NCBI GenBank assembly: GCA_030656615.1
Contig: JAUSOY010000070.1
Location: forward strand, 1 to 64,000
Direction of reading: 5' to 3'
Source: Bacteroidales bacterium
GTDB lineage: Bacteria > Bacteroidota > Bacteroidia > Bacteroidales > TTA-H9
DNA: 64,000 nt
Notes under the pieces: model-generated
Seen by the model: the letters and a program-made list of their open reading frames with translations, nothing else
What the model was told of the DNA's origin: nothing
Database searches by the model: none
Translations under genes and position numbers: made by a program
In this document: positions 9,896 through 19,426 of the stretch, piece by piece
Layout: each line of letters opens with the position of its first letter
Numbering within the stretch: position 1 is the first letter of the stretch

Positions 9896-10537
9896 TTATT
9901 CTGGTTTTTTTCTGGATGAACCAATGGTAAACTTTTTTTCTTCTCCTTTTAATAATCGAAGTATATTTTTCTGATGCGTTAACGGAATAAATACAGCGAT
10001 GATGATGCTTAAAATCATAAGAGGCCAATCCGGAGCCGTTGGAGAAAATATTTGAACCGTCAAAGGAAAAAACACTGAACAACTCACCGAAGCCAAAGAA
10101 ACTATGCGGGATGAGAGCATTATGACGATGAATAATGCAATGGTAACAAGCGAGGGTATCGGGTAAAGAGCCAGACTGGCTCCCAGAATGGTGGCTACCC
10201 CTTTCCCGCCTTTAAAACCGGTAAAGATTGGAAAAATATGACCGACAACGGCAGCGCATCCCATTCCAATGCGGTATCCTTCTATTGAAATCGGGTTGAT
10301 TAAATCAGCAATAAAATACTGACTGAGCCATACTGCCAGCCAGCCTTTGAAGGCATCAAAAAGCAAAACAGGAATTCCCGCTTTTGCACCCAGAATTCTT
10401 AATACATTGGTAGCTCCGGCATTTTTACTTCCATGTTCGCGAATATCAATTTTATAAAAAACCCGGCCTACCCATACAGCGGTAGATATACTTCCAATCA
10501 GATAGGCAAGAATTATTCCGGTAATAAGATAAATCAT
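9896..10537 (-). CDS. plsY: Glycerol-3-phosphate acyltransferase PlsY
   Basis: Integral inner-membrane enzyme that moves the acyl group from acyl-phosphate to glycerol-3-phosphate, the first step of phospholipid synthesis. The 213 residues carry the PlsY motifs: GSKNAGATNVLR after the first helices, then GHIFPIFTGFKGGKGVAT, and about five hydrophobic helices. A basic C-terminal tail follows. It is the last gene of the tpiA-prmA-(giant protein)-plsY operon, starting 1 bp after the giant gene ends. Confidence 0.95.
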   Translation of the reverse strand: MIYLITGIILAYLIGSISTAVWVGRVFYKIDIREHGSKNAGATNVLRILGAKAGIPVLLFDAFKGWLAVWLSQYFIADLINPISIEGYRIGMGCAAVVGHIFPIFTGFKGGKGVATILGASLALYPIPSLVTIALFIVIMLSSRIVSLASVSCSVFFPLTVQIFSPTAPDWPLMILSIIIAVFIPLTHQKNILRLLKGEEKKFTIGSSRKKPE

Positions 10538-10538
10538 A

Positions 10539-13500
10539 TCAGTTTTTATTAGTTTGCATTTCGGCCCTGAAGGTGATAGGGTCTGTTTTACTGGTTATGC
10601 TAAGTTTGTATGGCTGCCAGCGTTTACTGTTATGTTCCTTCTCATACTTATCATTTACTTTATCACGCTCTTTAAGTAATGCTGTAATAAAATCGTTATT
10701 TGTAGAAAACAGGCGCATAACACTGCCACGGCCGTAGTTGAAATAGTAATATCCTTGGTCCTCGTACTGTAAATAAATCCGAATTTCATCTTCTCTTAGA
10801 TTCGCCTTTTTAATCCATTGAATATACCCCGGTACCAATTTATTGACGATACGTCCGTAAAATGCCATCACACCAATGGGTCCATAACAATGATAAATCT
10901 GATTTTCGGCATCGTAAATAAATTTCAGATTACTAAGGACCAGGGGAAGTTTTACGATTTCGGAGGCTTTATTCACACCCGACTGAACATCAAATGCGAA
11001 ACTTTCACCGGCTTTTTCGCCCAGCCATTCATAAATCTTTCTTTTTTGCTCATCTTTCTTGGCAAGAACACCCGGATGAAATCCTTCTGAAATGTCTTTA
11101 ATGAAAACACCGGCAGCTTCTGGGGTAAACGGAAAATCGAAAACCATCATCAGATCAGCGAAAACACTATCATTTTTAAAATGATATTCTATATCTCCGT
11201 AGGTATCAAGTTTCACGGTCGGCGAAAACTGATTATAAAATTCCGGTTTGCCCTCGCCGCGTAATATGCAATGCAGGGTATCCAAAGAAACCATATTTCC
11301 GGGTTTCATGCGGTTAAAAAGTTTTTCGGCTGGCCCGATTCGATATTCACCACTTTGCGGGTCGAATGCGAGTTGACCTGTGGCAGAAAGAATGGCAGGT
11401 TCTTTGGCATCTGTCAGCGGATCAAGAAACATTGGATGAATTTCTCCGGTTTTTCGGGTGATAAATATCCCGTTCCCTATTTTAAAGTAATCGGCTGAAA
11501 GACTGTTTTCTTTTACTGGGATTATAACTTTTTCCGGATTGATGATTGTGTCGGCCTTTATCCATAAAATACCACTCTTCCGGCAATTTCCGGCATTCAT
11601 ACGATAAAATCCATCAAACCGAAGATTTTGTTGATTGCCGGTAAGATGTACGTCGCCATAAAATCCGAAATAGGGGCTGAGGCGAAGATACAGGCTATCC
11701 TTAATTTTTCCGCTACCCTGACTTATCCCACTCATTATATCGGGTTCAATATTATCGAGGTGGATAATGTTTTTCTTGTCAACAATTCGTTTGTAATATA
11801 TATCACCTGTGGCAGTATATTTTTTTGAACTGTTGATAACCGCCTTAACCCTATAAAGTTCATGGGTGGCCGAATCATTATGTATGACAAGTCCGGCATT
11901 TTCGAAATTTAAAGGTCTTGTTTCGTTTGTAATTTCAATGCTCTGACCCGAATTAATAATATAGGCGTCAGCGCTTTTTACGAAAGGAACTTTTTTGGCA
12001 ATCAGTCGGGCTGAGTTTATATCAAAACTGGTTTCGTAAGAAATAAATTGTAGCGAATCCTGTCCGTTTTTTAGCGATAATAATCGTGGCCCCGGAATAT
12101 GACCCTTGGAATATTTTTCAGGGATCTCTATGCCAGGGATTTTTTGAATTTCTGCAAACTGCCTGTCGAAATCACGGGATTTCATATATATGTGTGCCGA
12201 ATCGGTTTTCCAGATAAAATGTGAATGATCCGATACATATTTTAGGGCAGGAAAGCGTAAGCCTGCCTTGCCTGCTGCATCAAATACGGCTTCATTTTTA
12301 TCAAAATCGGCCTTAACCTTATACCCGGTTGCCTGCAGAGATATTTGTTTCTTATCCGTTGTCCGGATAAATAGTTCACTCGAATCGGACGAAAACCCTT
12401 TTTGATCGAAGGCAAAATGACCCGCCTCCAGGCTAGCATTATTAAACAAACCGGTTCCACTTCCTTCCAGACCATTTGGATTAAGAAACATGGTGCCACT
12501 AAACTTCATCTTATCTCCAAATAATTCGATGGGATGTTTTCGGGTCATCAGAGCCATGTTTTCGATGTAGGGTTTCCATTCTATGAGAATCGATTTACCA
12601 TACGTTTTTGGATATGCAATTGGTTTATCGGTTCTGTCCATCTTAAAAGACTCCATTAGTCCGGTGGCTCTGTCCGGGAAAAATACAAAGTCGGTGGAGT
12701 CCAGAAAACGGGTTGTATCTGTCTGACAAATCGAATTCAGAAACCGGAGTTCTCCGTCACCACGCAGTCCCTGATGACTTAGATCGATTTTACCTTTAAA
12801 CAGTCCCATTCCTGCACCGGTGCCTACATAAACAGGACTTCCGGCTGTTCCGGTATGATGCATTATCCCCAGCGAAAAGTCTTTTTTAATCCTTAAAGGC
12901 TGATGAATGGGAGGGAAAATATATCCCGAAAACAGTTGTCCTTTTAAATCGAGACTATCGAGTTCGAAATTATCCAGATTGCTCAAAATAAATGGCTTTA
13001 CTTTATAATAAAAACTTTGTCTTGGATAAAATTTAGCAAACTTCCCGCGATCGTAATAAACGTACGAATGGCTGGAGTCCGTATTAAAAACAGGGTAGGG
13101 GATTCGTAGACTTTTTCGTCCTGATTTATTATCCGGTTGGTCGATTTGTAAATCTCCGGCTACTTTTTCGATGACAGATTGAATACGCACATAACGGATT
13201 CTGCTTTGTTTTTCTTCTTTCTGCCGTTCTTTTACCATCATACGTATCGAATCGACTTCCGGTAAGCTCAGGCGAAATTCGTCGTAAAGAAAATAATTGC
13301 GTTTAGTTGAGAAAAAGTCGAAAGTTCCGGCTTTTGCCCGGCCCGAATAGGCGATATCACGGTTTTGTTGAACGGTGAGGGTGTAATTGTAGGGAGTGAT
13401 GGCCACTTTTTGTGAATCACTTAGTATAACCTGAACCGAATTAAATATTTGCAAATCAAGATTCCGGAGATTTAAGGTGGCATTAATTCGTGCCGAATCA

Positions 13501-15065
13501 CTAAAAATCACCAGATTATCAAAATCTTTTTTCCCGAGATGCGAATTGATAAAATGAAATAGCTTGTCTTTTGCTGTGAACAAATCCTGCTGACGATCGT
13601 AGAATAAAAAACCCTTGGATGCCAGATTAATTAGCGATAATCGTACTTGATCGGGTGATTGATGTTGTGAATATGCGTAATCTTTGGAATAGAACTTATT
13701 CGATTGATTGGCCTGAACGAACTGATAAAGACGCATAAGCGGATTAACAGGATCGACGCCCTGCAGTCCGTTGTAGAAATCGGCTCTGAAATAACTTTCG
13801 GAAATAAAATTCGCGTCCGCTTCTTTGACCAACCCAGCCGAACGCATGAAATAAACCATAGAATCATTGATGGCCCATTGTAACGAATTGGTATTTATTT
13901 CGAGTTGATGATACGAATCGTAAAAAGGGATATCACTCAGCATGTTTTGTCCCTGGAATAAAGAAACTTTCTGAGCATCCAAATCATATGTAAACCCAAT
14001 ATTCGGATGATAAACTGAATCCTTTTCATATCGGATGGTTACCGAAGCATCTTTGGCTGAAATAAATTTGTGATTAAAAAGAAATTCATAGGAACGTACC
14101 AACACCTTTGCCTTACTTTTGGAATCAAAATAAATGGATGCCTTATTTCCGGGTTTTCCCACGCCATAAAATTTCTCTGCTTCTATGCGTATGCCTCCCG
14201 AATAGTCGATATTTGGGAAGAAGTTTTTAATGTAAACTGTGGAGCCTGTGGTTGTAAATTTGGGAAATGATTTTTTATTGGCACGGAAATTTTCTTCCAG
14301 ATTCCCTTTTAAACGTGTTTTGGAAATCCTGAGGTCGGTAAGGAAACTGGAATCAGCAATAAATTCGGTATTAAGCATCAGGATATCATATTTACCCAAT
14401 GAGGCGAAGACTGAATCGGGTTGTAATCCCTGACGTTCCCAATTGAGGATGCCGCCCTTTCCTTTCCATGTTTGATTGGCTAGCTGGTAAGTTCCTGAGG
14501 CTTCTTTAATATGATAACGGGTACCGGAAATTATGCAAATCAAATCGGTGTTATTGAATAAAAACTCAGGCTCGTTTTCTGGCTTAATCTCAAAATTAAT
14601 GGATGCAGCTTTCCATTGAATATTTTTATACGTGCATAATAATGAATCGTTTAATAAATCTTCATAGGCTTTGAAAAATTTTGCATATCCTATTTTCGAT
14701 TTATTATCCGTAAGGATGTTGGTGGTTTTTATAAATGCCTCAGTCTGATTTAAAATGACTGAGCGTTGAAGTAAACGCAGATAATTATAAATGTCAGGAT
14801 ACGTACGTATACGCATTTGCTGCATCTTATCAAAAACTTCCGTTGCTTTTTTATCGATTTCTTGTGTTGAATTTGTTTTCCACTGGTTTTCAAATTCCTC
14901 AGCAAAATCAGCCCCATTAAAAACACTTTGTCCCTCATTGTTTTTAATGTTGATGGGGGCAAACAGCAAACTGACTTTCGGACATAAACTGCCTGAATTG
15001 CTGTTTTGTGATATCGCCTGAACGATAAAACCCAGAGAAACCAGAAAGATAAGCAGTCTTTTCAT
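10539..15065 (-). CDS. Very large exported protein of unknown function
   Basis: I choose the ATG at 15065 (MKRLLIFLVSLGFIVQAIS), giving 1508 residues; a longer frame only adds sequence overlapping prmA. The N-terminus is a standard signal peptide ending near SQN. The rest is rich in short alternating beta-type strands with recurring Gly/Asp turns and no membrane helices, for example segments around 200-290, 830-960 and 1060-1250. This suggests stacked beta domains of the kind found in envelope-assembly or surface proteins. No catalytic motif was recognised. The position 1 bp after prmA and 1 bp before plsY puts it in a housekeeping operon, and plsY hints at an envelope or lipid role. I do not recognise the family by name. 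It is probably a conserved Bacteroidota protein rather than a recent import, since its base composition matches its neighbours. Confidence 0.75.
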   Translation of the reverse strand: MKRLLIFLVSLGFIVQAISQNSNSGSLCPKVSLLFAPINIKNNEGQSVFNGADFAEEFENQWKTNSTQEIDKKATEVFDKMQQMRIRTYPDIYNYLRLLQRSVILNQTEAFIKTTNILTDNKSKIGYAKFFKAYEDLLNDSLLCTYKNIQWKAASINFEIKPENEPEFLFNNTDLICIISGTRYHIKEASGTYQLANQTWKGKGGILNWERQGLQPDSVFASLGKYDILMLNTEFIADSSFLTDLRISKTRLKGNLEENFRANKKSFPKFTTTGSTVYIKNFFPNIDYSGGIRIEAEKFYGVGKPGNKASIYFDSKSKAKVLVRSYEFLFNHKFISAKDASVTIRYEKDSVYHPNIGFTYDLDAQKVSLFQGQNMLSDIPFYDSYHQLEINTNSLQWAINDSMVYFMRSAGLVKEADANFISESYFRADFYNGLQGVDPVNPLMRLYQFVQANQSNKFYSKDYAYSQHQSPDQVRLSLINLASKGFLFYDRQQDLFTAKDKLFHFINSHLGKKDFDNLVIFSDSARINATLNLRNLDLQIFNSVQVILSDSQKVAITPYNYTLTVQQNRDIAYSGRAKAGTFDFFSTKRNYFLYDEFRLSLPEVDSIRMMVKERQKEEKQSRIRYVRIQSVIEKVAGDLQIDQPDNKSGRKSLRIPYPVFNTDSSHSYVYYDRGKFAKFYPRQSFYYKVKPFILSNLDNFELDSLDLKGQLFSGYIFPPIHQPLRIKKDFSLGIMHHTGTAGSPVYVGTGAGMGLFKGKIDLSHQGLRGDGELRFLNSICQTDTTRFLDSTDFVFFPDRATGLMESFKMDRTDKPIAYPKTYGKSILIEWKPYIENMALMTRKHPIELFGDKMKFSGTMFLNPNGLEGSGTGLFNNASLEAGHFAFDQKGFSSDSSELFIRTTDKKQISLQATGYKVKADFDKNEAVFDAAGKAGLRFPALKYVSDHSHFIWKTDSAHIYMKSRDFDRQFAEIQKIPGIEIPEKYSKGHIPGPRLLSLKNGQDSLQFISYETSFDINSARLIAKKVPFVKSADAYIINSGQSIEITNETRPLNFENAGLVIHNDSATHELYRVKAVINSSKKYTATGDIYYKRIVDKKNIIHLDNIEPDIMSGISQGSGKIKDSLYLRLSPYFGFYGDVHLTGNQQNLRFDGFYRMNAGNCRKSGILWIKADTIINPEKVIIPVKENSLSADYFKIGNGIFITRKTGEIHPMFLDPLTDAKEPAILSATGQLAFDPQSGEYRIGPAEKLFNRMKPGNMVSLDTLHCILRGEGKPEFYNQFSPTVKLDTYGDIEYHFKNDSVFADLMMVFDFPFTPEAAGVFIKDISEGFHPGVLAKKDEQKRKIYEWLGEKAGESFAFDVQSGVNKASEIVKLPLVLSNLKFIYDAENQIYHCYGPIGVMAFYGRIVNKLVPGYIQWIKKANLREDEIRIYLQYEDQGYYYFNYGRGSVMRLFSTNNDFITALLKERDKVNDKYEKEHNSKRWQPYKLSITSKTDPITFRAEMQTNKN

Positions 15066-15066
15066 T

Positions 15067-15894
15067 TTACTTGATAAAACGGGCAGCAACCCACTCATTC
15101 ATCGAAATATACTGGTCAATTTTCAAACCATTTCGATTGGCTTCTTCGGTAATGGTTTCCAAATCCGACTCATAAAATCCGCTGAAAAATATTACCGCAC
15201 CGGTTTTCATTTTAGCCGTATAATGTTTAATATCTGCCAGGAGTATATTTCGATTGATGTTTGCAATGACCAGATCGAAATCTGGGCATTGCTCGAGTAA
15301 TGAAGCATCGCCCATTTTTACGATAATTTGCGAACAGTCGTTGATTTCGACATTTTCGAGGCAGTTTGTATAAGCCCATTCGTCGTTATCGATGGCCCAG
15401 ATATTGGCTGCACCTTTTTTAGCGGCCAGAATCGCCAGTATTCCGGTCCCACTTCCCATATCAAGAACAGTGGAGTCTTCAACGTTTTCATCCATCAAAA
15501 GACTAATCATCTGATGGGTTGTTTCGTGATGGGCTGTTCCGAACGACATTTTCGGTTCAATAATAATTTCGAATTCAAATTCCGGCTTCGAAGGATGAAA
15601 TGGTGCCCTTACCCTGCAACGGCCATCTATTTCGACCGGATCAAAGTTTTTTTCCCATTCCTTATTCCAGTTTTGATCAGCTATACTTTCAAAACTAAAG
15701 CCAGTAACCCACTCCAGATTTGTCAATAATTCGCTAACCTCTTCCATATTAAAATGTTGTGAGGGAATCCATGCGATGAACCCGTCATCTTCGGTGCTGA
15801 AACTGTCAAAGCCAGCCTCAGCAAGTAGTGCAACAAGAATTTCGCTGTTTTGGGAATGCTGTTCCAGACTGGCGCGGAGTTCGGTATATTCCAT
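15067..15894 (-). CDS. prmA: Ribosomal protein L11 methyltransferase
   Basis: SAM-dependent enzyme that trimethylates ribosomal protein L11. The 275 residues have an N-terminal substrate-binding domain and a C-terminal Rossmann methyltransferase: SFGTAHHETTHQMI (the family's GTGxHxTT motif, slightly altered), then VLDMGSGTGILAILAAKKGA for SAM, and DLVIANINRNIL as the NI/NPP-like motif. It starts 7 bp after tpiA and ends 1 bp before the giant gene, within one operon. Confidence 0.93.
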   Translation of the reverse strand: MEYTELRASLEQHSQNSEILVALLAEAGFDSFSTEDDGFIAWIPSQHFNMEEVSELLTNLEWVTGFSFESIADQNWNKEWEKNFDPVEIDGRCRVRAPFHPSKPEFEFEIIIEPKMSFGTAHHETTHQMISLLMDENVEDSTVLDMGSGTGILAILAAKKGAANIWAIDNDEWAYTNCLENVEINDCSQIIVKMGDASLLEQCPDFDLVIANINRNILLADIKHYTAKMKTGAVIFFSGFYESDLETITEEANRNGLKIDQYISMNEWVAARFIK

Positions 15895-15901
15895 AATTGA
15901 T

Positions 15902-16660
15902 TTAAAATGCGGTGATAATTTGAATAAACTCGTTGGCTTTCAGGGATGCGCCACCGATAAGTCCACCATCAACATCGGGTTGTGCGAAAATTTCTTTGGC
16001 ATTGCCGGCGTTGCAGCTTCCTCCATAAAGTATGGTGGTATTATTAGCAATGGCAATGCTGAAATTTTCGAGCAGAATTTCACGGATGTATGCATGCATT
16101 TCCTGAGCCTGAGCCGGGGTGGCATTAAGACCTGTTCCAATGGCCCAAACCGGTTCATAAGCAATAATGACATTGTCCATTTCGTCGGCACTCAGGTTTG
16201 CTAATGCCTCTTCAATCTGAGTCTGAACTACCTCTTTATAATTTCCGGCTTCGCGTTCAGCCAGAGATTCTCCGCAACAAAAAATCGGAGAGATATTTTC
16301 TTTAAGCGCTTGTTGAATTTTTGCGGCAATTATTTCGTCGGTATCTCCAAAATATTTGCGGCGTTCAGAATGGCCAATAATACAATATTCAACATCCAGA
16401 CCAGCAAGCATGGCGGCGGATATTTCCCCGGTGTATGCTCCTTTATCGTATGCACACAAATTCTGGGCACCAACAGCAAACTGACTTTCAGCGGAAACAT
16501 CGGTGGTCATTTCGAGGTAAATAAATGGCGGGCAAATGATTATCTCGGCATCGTCTACCGGATTCTTTTCGAGGTATTCGGCAATATCGGTTACGAGTTC
16601 TTCGGCTTCATCAAAGCTGTTGTTCATCTTCCAGTTTCCAGCTACTATATTTCTTCTCAT
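15902..16660 (-). CDS. tpiA: Triosephosphate isomerase
   Basis: Interconverts dihydroxyacetone phosphate and glyceraldehyde-3-phosphate. The 252-residue TIM barrel has every catalytic element: NWKMN (Lys), CIIGHSERR (His), AYEPVWAIGTG (Glu) and the phosphate-binding LYGGSC and GLIGGASL near the end. It is the first gene of the tpiA-prmA-giant-plsY operon; a TAAATTTG box lies about 40 bp upstream. Confidence 0.97.
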   Translation of the reverse strand: MRRNIVAGNWKMNNSFDEAEELVTDIAEYLEKNPVDDAEIIICPPFIYLEMTTDVSAESQFAVGAQNLCAYDKGAYTGEISAAMLAGLDVEYCIIGHSERRKYFGDTDEIIAAKIQQALKENISPIFCCGESLAEREAGNYKEVVQTQIEEALANLSADEMDNVIIAYEPVWAIGTGLNATPAQAQEMHAYIREILLENFSIAIANNTTILYGGSCNAGNAKEIFAQPDVDGGLIGGASLKANEFIQIITAF

Positions 16661-16700
16661 GATATGGGGATTTTAAGAAATTTATCCGGGCATGTTTATG

Positions 16701-16708
16701 CAAATTTA
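16701..16708 (-). promoter_or_regulatory. Bacteroidota-type -7 box for tpiA operon
   Basis: On the minus strand this reads TAAATTTG, followed by C, about 40 bp before the tpiA ATG. No convincing -33 TTG was found. Confidence 0.4.
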
Positions 16709-16760
16709 ATGCTTTGTAATTAACCGTGGATAAATTGAATGAATTGCATGACCGGAAATG

Positions 16761-16814
16761 TAAAAACAAACCATCACTTCAGAGGGATCCCTCTGAAGTG
16801 ATGGTTTGTTTTTA
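16761..16814. terminator. Perfect 54-bp palindrome
   Basis: The two 27-bp halves are exact reverse complements around GAGGGATCCCTC, and both ends run into A5/T5 tracts. As RNA it forms a near-loopless hairpin with a U-tract, so I call it the terminator of the AT-hook gene that ends at 16836; it would work on either strand. Its length and lack of any mismatch are unusual for a simple terminator. Confidence 0.75.
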
Positions 16815-16835
16815 ATAAAAATACGTATTCGGAAT

Positions 16836-17537
16836 TTATTCGACGCCAATTTTCGACATAAATTCGGACTTTAAATCTCCGTTTTCTTCAAACCATTCGG
16901 GTAAGCCATAAAATTGATTTTTAAGGCCTTCGGCAGCATATGTCTTGAGTTTTCCTGTTTTGCGGGCAAGATTAGACATACATGCTGCTACACTCATATT
17001 GCTCTTTTTTTGCATTTCGGGAGCGATATTAAGGGTTTTAACGGCAGTATCGTGCATGGCTTTTGCAGTTATGGGCCTCGATGTATCAATGATGGTGTTC
17101 ATGATAAATTCGGTCCAATTGGCCTTAGTCGAGGGTTTTTTCGGGTTTTTTTTGGTTTTCTTCCCGGCTTTTTTCCGTGCTAATGCCTTAGCCTTTTTAT
17201 TATTTAATGCGATTTCTTCGGCTGTATAAACCTTTTTAGGGCGACCTCTTTTTTTTGGTTCTGCAATTACCTCTGCTTCAGATATTGCTATAACCTTTTC
17301 AGTTTTTTTTGCTATCTTCTTAACGCTCTTTTTTGGTTTGGGGGTTTCTGGAATTTCTTCAACCGATGTAATCTTTTTTGGTCGACCACGCTTCGACTTT
17401 ATGGGGCTTTCGGTTTCTTCAAATTTTGCCAAAATTGATTGAAAATGAGCAAGTCTTCTTTTGGTTTTTTCCAATTTAAGAATATAAAATTCTTTAAGCT
17501 CATTCGCTTCGTTTTCCGTTAAATTGATTTGTTTCAT
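16836..17537 (-). CDS. AT-hook DNA-binding protein
   Basis: The protein has 233 residues. After an N-terminal helix (residues 1-45) come two copies of the AT-hook core KRGRPKK (about residues 49-55 and 95-101), separated by Lys/Pro/Glu-rich linker, then a very basic AKALARKKAGKKTKKN stretch. The C-terminal 90 residues (WTEFIMNTIIDTSRPITAKAM onward) look like a compact helical or winged-helix domain. AT-hooks bind the minor groove of AT-rich DNA, so a nucleoid or regulatory role is likely. The Lys/Ala/Pro-rich middle recalls histone H1-like bacterial proteins. It is a single gene with its own -7 box (TAATTTTG at 17560-17567) and the large palindrome after it. I do not know the family's name. 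Confidence 0.75.
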   Translation of the reverse strand: MKQINLTENEANELKEFYILKLEKTKRRLAHFQSILAKFEETESPIKSKRGRPKKITSVEEIPETPKPKKSVKKIAKKTEKVIAISEAEVIAEPKKRGRPKKVYTAEEIALNNKKAKALARKKAGKKTKKNPKKPSTKANWTEFIMNTIIDTSRPITAKAMHDTAVKTLNIAPEMQKKSNMSVAACMSNLARKTGKLKTYAAEGLKNQFYGLPEWFEENGDLKSEFMSKIGVE

Positions 17538-17559
17538 TTAGATTTGGTTTTCTTTTCTC

Positions 17560-17567
17560 CAAAATTA
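17560..17567 (-). promoter_or_regulatory. -7 box for the AT-hook gene
   Basis: Minus strand TAATTTTG, 22 bp before the ATG at 17537. No clear -33 TTG. The remaining spacer to 17729 is AT-rich and holds a small GTCGT/ACGAC hairpin (17705-17718) without a T-run. Confidence 0.4.
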
Positions 17568-17729
17568 TGACATTTTTTCGCTTATGATATCCTGAATTTC
17601 AACTTGTTTATAAAAAAAAATAAACATTTGTTAATAACTCATTTAAGTTATTGATAAACAATAATAAAGTCGTAATGTTCGACAAGACAATATCCTCAGG
17701 TTTAGTCGTATAAACGACAGTTGATTTAT

Positions 17730-18257
17730 TTAAACGATGCCACTATTTTTATACTTAACGTAAATATGAACATCCATAATTTGTTCATTTTTTATAATGG
17801 CGTTTTTGAGGGTGGCCTCCAGGCTAAAACCACATTTCACAAGTACTTTGGCCGAAGATTTATTTATGTCGAATACTTCGGCATATATTCGATTAACTGC
17901 CGTGGTTGAAAAAACCTCGATTATTACTTTTTGCAGGGCTCGTGTCATTATTCCACCGCCCCAATACGCTTCCCCCAGCCAATACCCTATTTCCCCATTT
18001 AATGCATAGATATCGGTTTTGTAGTTTACTCCAATACCACCAACGGCTTTTCCATTAATTTCGATGGCATAAAACAAACCATATTCTATTGGTAAAATAT
18101 CGGTAATCCAGCGTTTAGCATCTTCAATGGTGTATGGGTATGGGAAAATGTCGCGGAGCATTCCCGAAACTTTTGGATTATTGGCGTGCCATGCCAATGA
18201 TTCGGCGTCTTTGGCCGTCCAAGGACGAAGAATGAAGGATGTATTAGTAAGGCTCAA
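17730..18257 (-). CDS. GNAT-family N-acetyltransferase (RimJ/RimL-like)
   Basis: The 175-residue protein transfers an acetyl group from acetyl-CoA to an unknown amine. It begins with the RimJ-type FILRPWTAKDAESLAWHANNP, continues with VGGIGVNYK and GEIGYWLGEAYWGGGIMTRAL (the acetyl-CoA loop, with Gly-rich GGGIM in place of the usual GxG), and ends with INRIYAEVFDINKSSAKVLVKCGF, all standard for this class. It starts 1 bp after the DoxX gene ends, so it is the last gene of the DUF1599-DoxX-GNAT operon. The substrate cannot be told. Confidence 0.85.
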   Translation of the reverse strand: MSLTNTSFILRPWTAKDAESLAWHANNPKVSGMLRDIFPYPYTIEDAKRWITDILPIEYGLFYAIEINGKAVGGIGVNYKTDIYALNGEIGYWLGEAYWGGGIMTRALQKVIIEVFSTTAVNRIYAEVFDINKSSAKVLVKCGFSLEATLKNAIIKNEQIMDVHIYVKYKNSGIV

Positions 18258-18258
18258 T

Positions 18259-19371
18259 TTATTGAATTTTTTGGATCTTGTAAATTAGATTATCAATTGT
18301 GGGAATATTTCGCCAGCCCCACTTATCAATAATGGAGTTGTTATGAAGAAGGATAAGTCCTGGATTTGAACGCACCATGGTTTTTATGGGAACATCATCG
18401 GCCTGATAGACTTCAAAAACGATGGAATTTTCTTTGATGAAATCGTTGAGAATTTTACCCGAAGAGGCCGTTATCATTACGAAGGAATGGCCTTCGGCTT
18501 CAAGGGCAGACGCGAGTTCATTAATTTTTTGATAATCGGCTTTTCCAGCAGTTTCTAAATCATAAGAAGTAAGAATAAACTGAAACCCATGATTTTTTAA
18601 TATCTGATCGGTATAATCAGCACCCAGTGAATCGAAAATCAGAATATCCGGTTTTTTATCATTTCCCTGATTATCAACACGGATATTTATAAAACTCCAT
18701 TCACTCATCCAGATGGAATCGTTAAAAGGATAATTATTGGCCGGGAATTCTTGCGATTCACCTGACATGTTATTTTTGTAGGTAACATAAAATATAGGAG
18801 CAACCGTGTTTTCAGGGTAAATGCTGTTTCCCTTTTTCCAGGCCATAAAATCCACGGGTGGTAAGTTGCGGTAACACATTACTGAAAACAGGAAGAATCC
18901 GGTTGCTCCAGCTATTATCAAACCCCAATGAAGAATATTCTTTTCCTTCTTTTTCACTATAGGTAAACTGATAATTAGTAGGACAACAAAAATCAATAAG
19001 GCTATATTTTTCCAAAAAGTCTGCCAGTTTGTTAATTTAATGGCGTCGCCAAAGCAACCACAATCGGGAACTGGGCTGTATAATGCATCGTAAAAAGTGA
19101 TGGCTGTAAAGAAGAGCATGATGCCCGCAGTAAACCATGCAGTAAACCGAATCCTGAGATTGAAAAATAGGGCAAAACCTATGGTAAATTCTAAAGTGCA
19201 AAGCAATATTGCAATCACCAACGCAATCGGTAAAAGAAAATCCAAATGATAGGCGATGAGGTAATCCTCTACTCTGAACATGGTACCCAAAGGATCTTGT
19301 CCTTTGACAAATCCACTGAAAAGGAATACACTGCCTAAAATAATTCGGGTAATGGTTCGTATGGTTTTCAT
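18259..19371 (-). CDS. DoxX/MauE-like membrane protein with C-terminal thioredoxin-like part
   Basis: I use the ATG at 19371; a TTG at 19383 would add four residues. The first ~150 residues form four hydrophobic helices of the DoxX type (GSVFLFSGFVKGQDP in the first, PDCGCFGDAIKLTNWQTFWKN before the last). The CGCFGD motif is typical of MauE/DoxX proteins that work with thiol redox partners. A fifth helix near 150-170 leads to a roughly 190-residue extracytoplasmic domain with a thioredoxin-like strand order but no CxxC, so it is probably not itself a disulphide reductase. Bacteroidota often keep this gene beside DUF1599 and tpiA, as here. The exact function is unknown; a role in envelope redox balance is inference. 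Confidence 0.75.
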   Translation of the reverse strand: MKTIRTITRIILGSVFLFSGFVKGQDPLGTMFRVEDYLIAYHLDFLLPIALVIAILLCTLEFTIGFALFFNLRIRFTAWFTAGIMLFFTAITFYDALYSPVPDCGCFGDAIKLTNWQTFWKNIALLIFVVLLIISLPIVKKKEKNILHWGLIIAGATGFFLFSVMCYRNLPPVDFMAWKKGNSIYPENTVAPIFYVTYKNNMSGESQEFPANNYPFNDSIWMSEWSFINIRVDNQGNDKKPDILIFDSLGADYTDQILKNHGFQFILTSYDLETAGKADYQKINELASALEAEGHSFVMITASSGKILNDFIKENSIVFEVYQADDVPIKTMVRSNPGLILLHNNSIIDKWGWRNIPTIDNLIYKIQKIQ

Positions 19372-19426
19372 TCGTAAGGACAATTAGTTTATTTAATAAT
19401 CTCAGAAATTATTATAATCAAATGAC

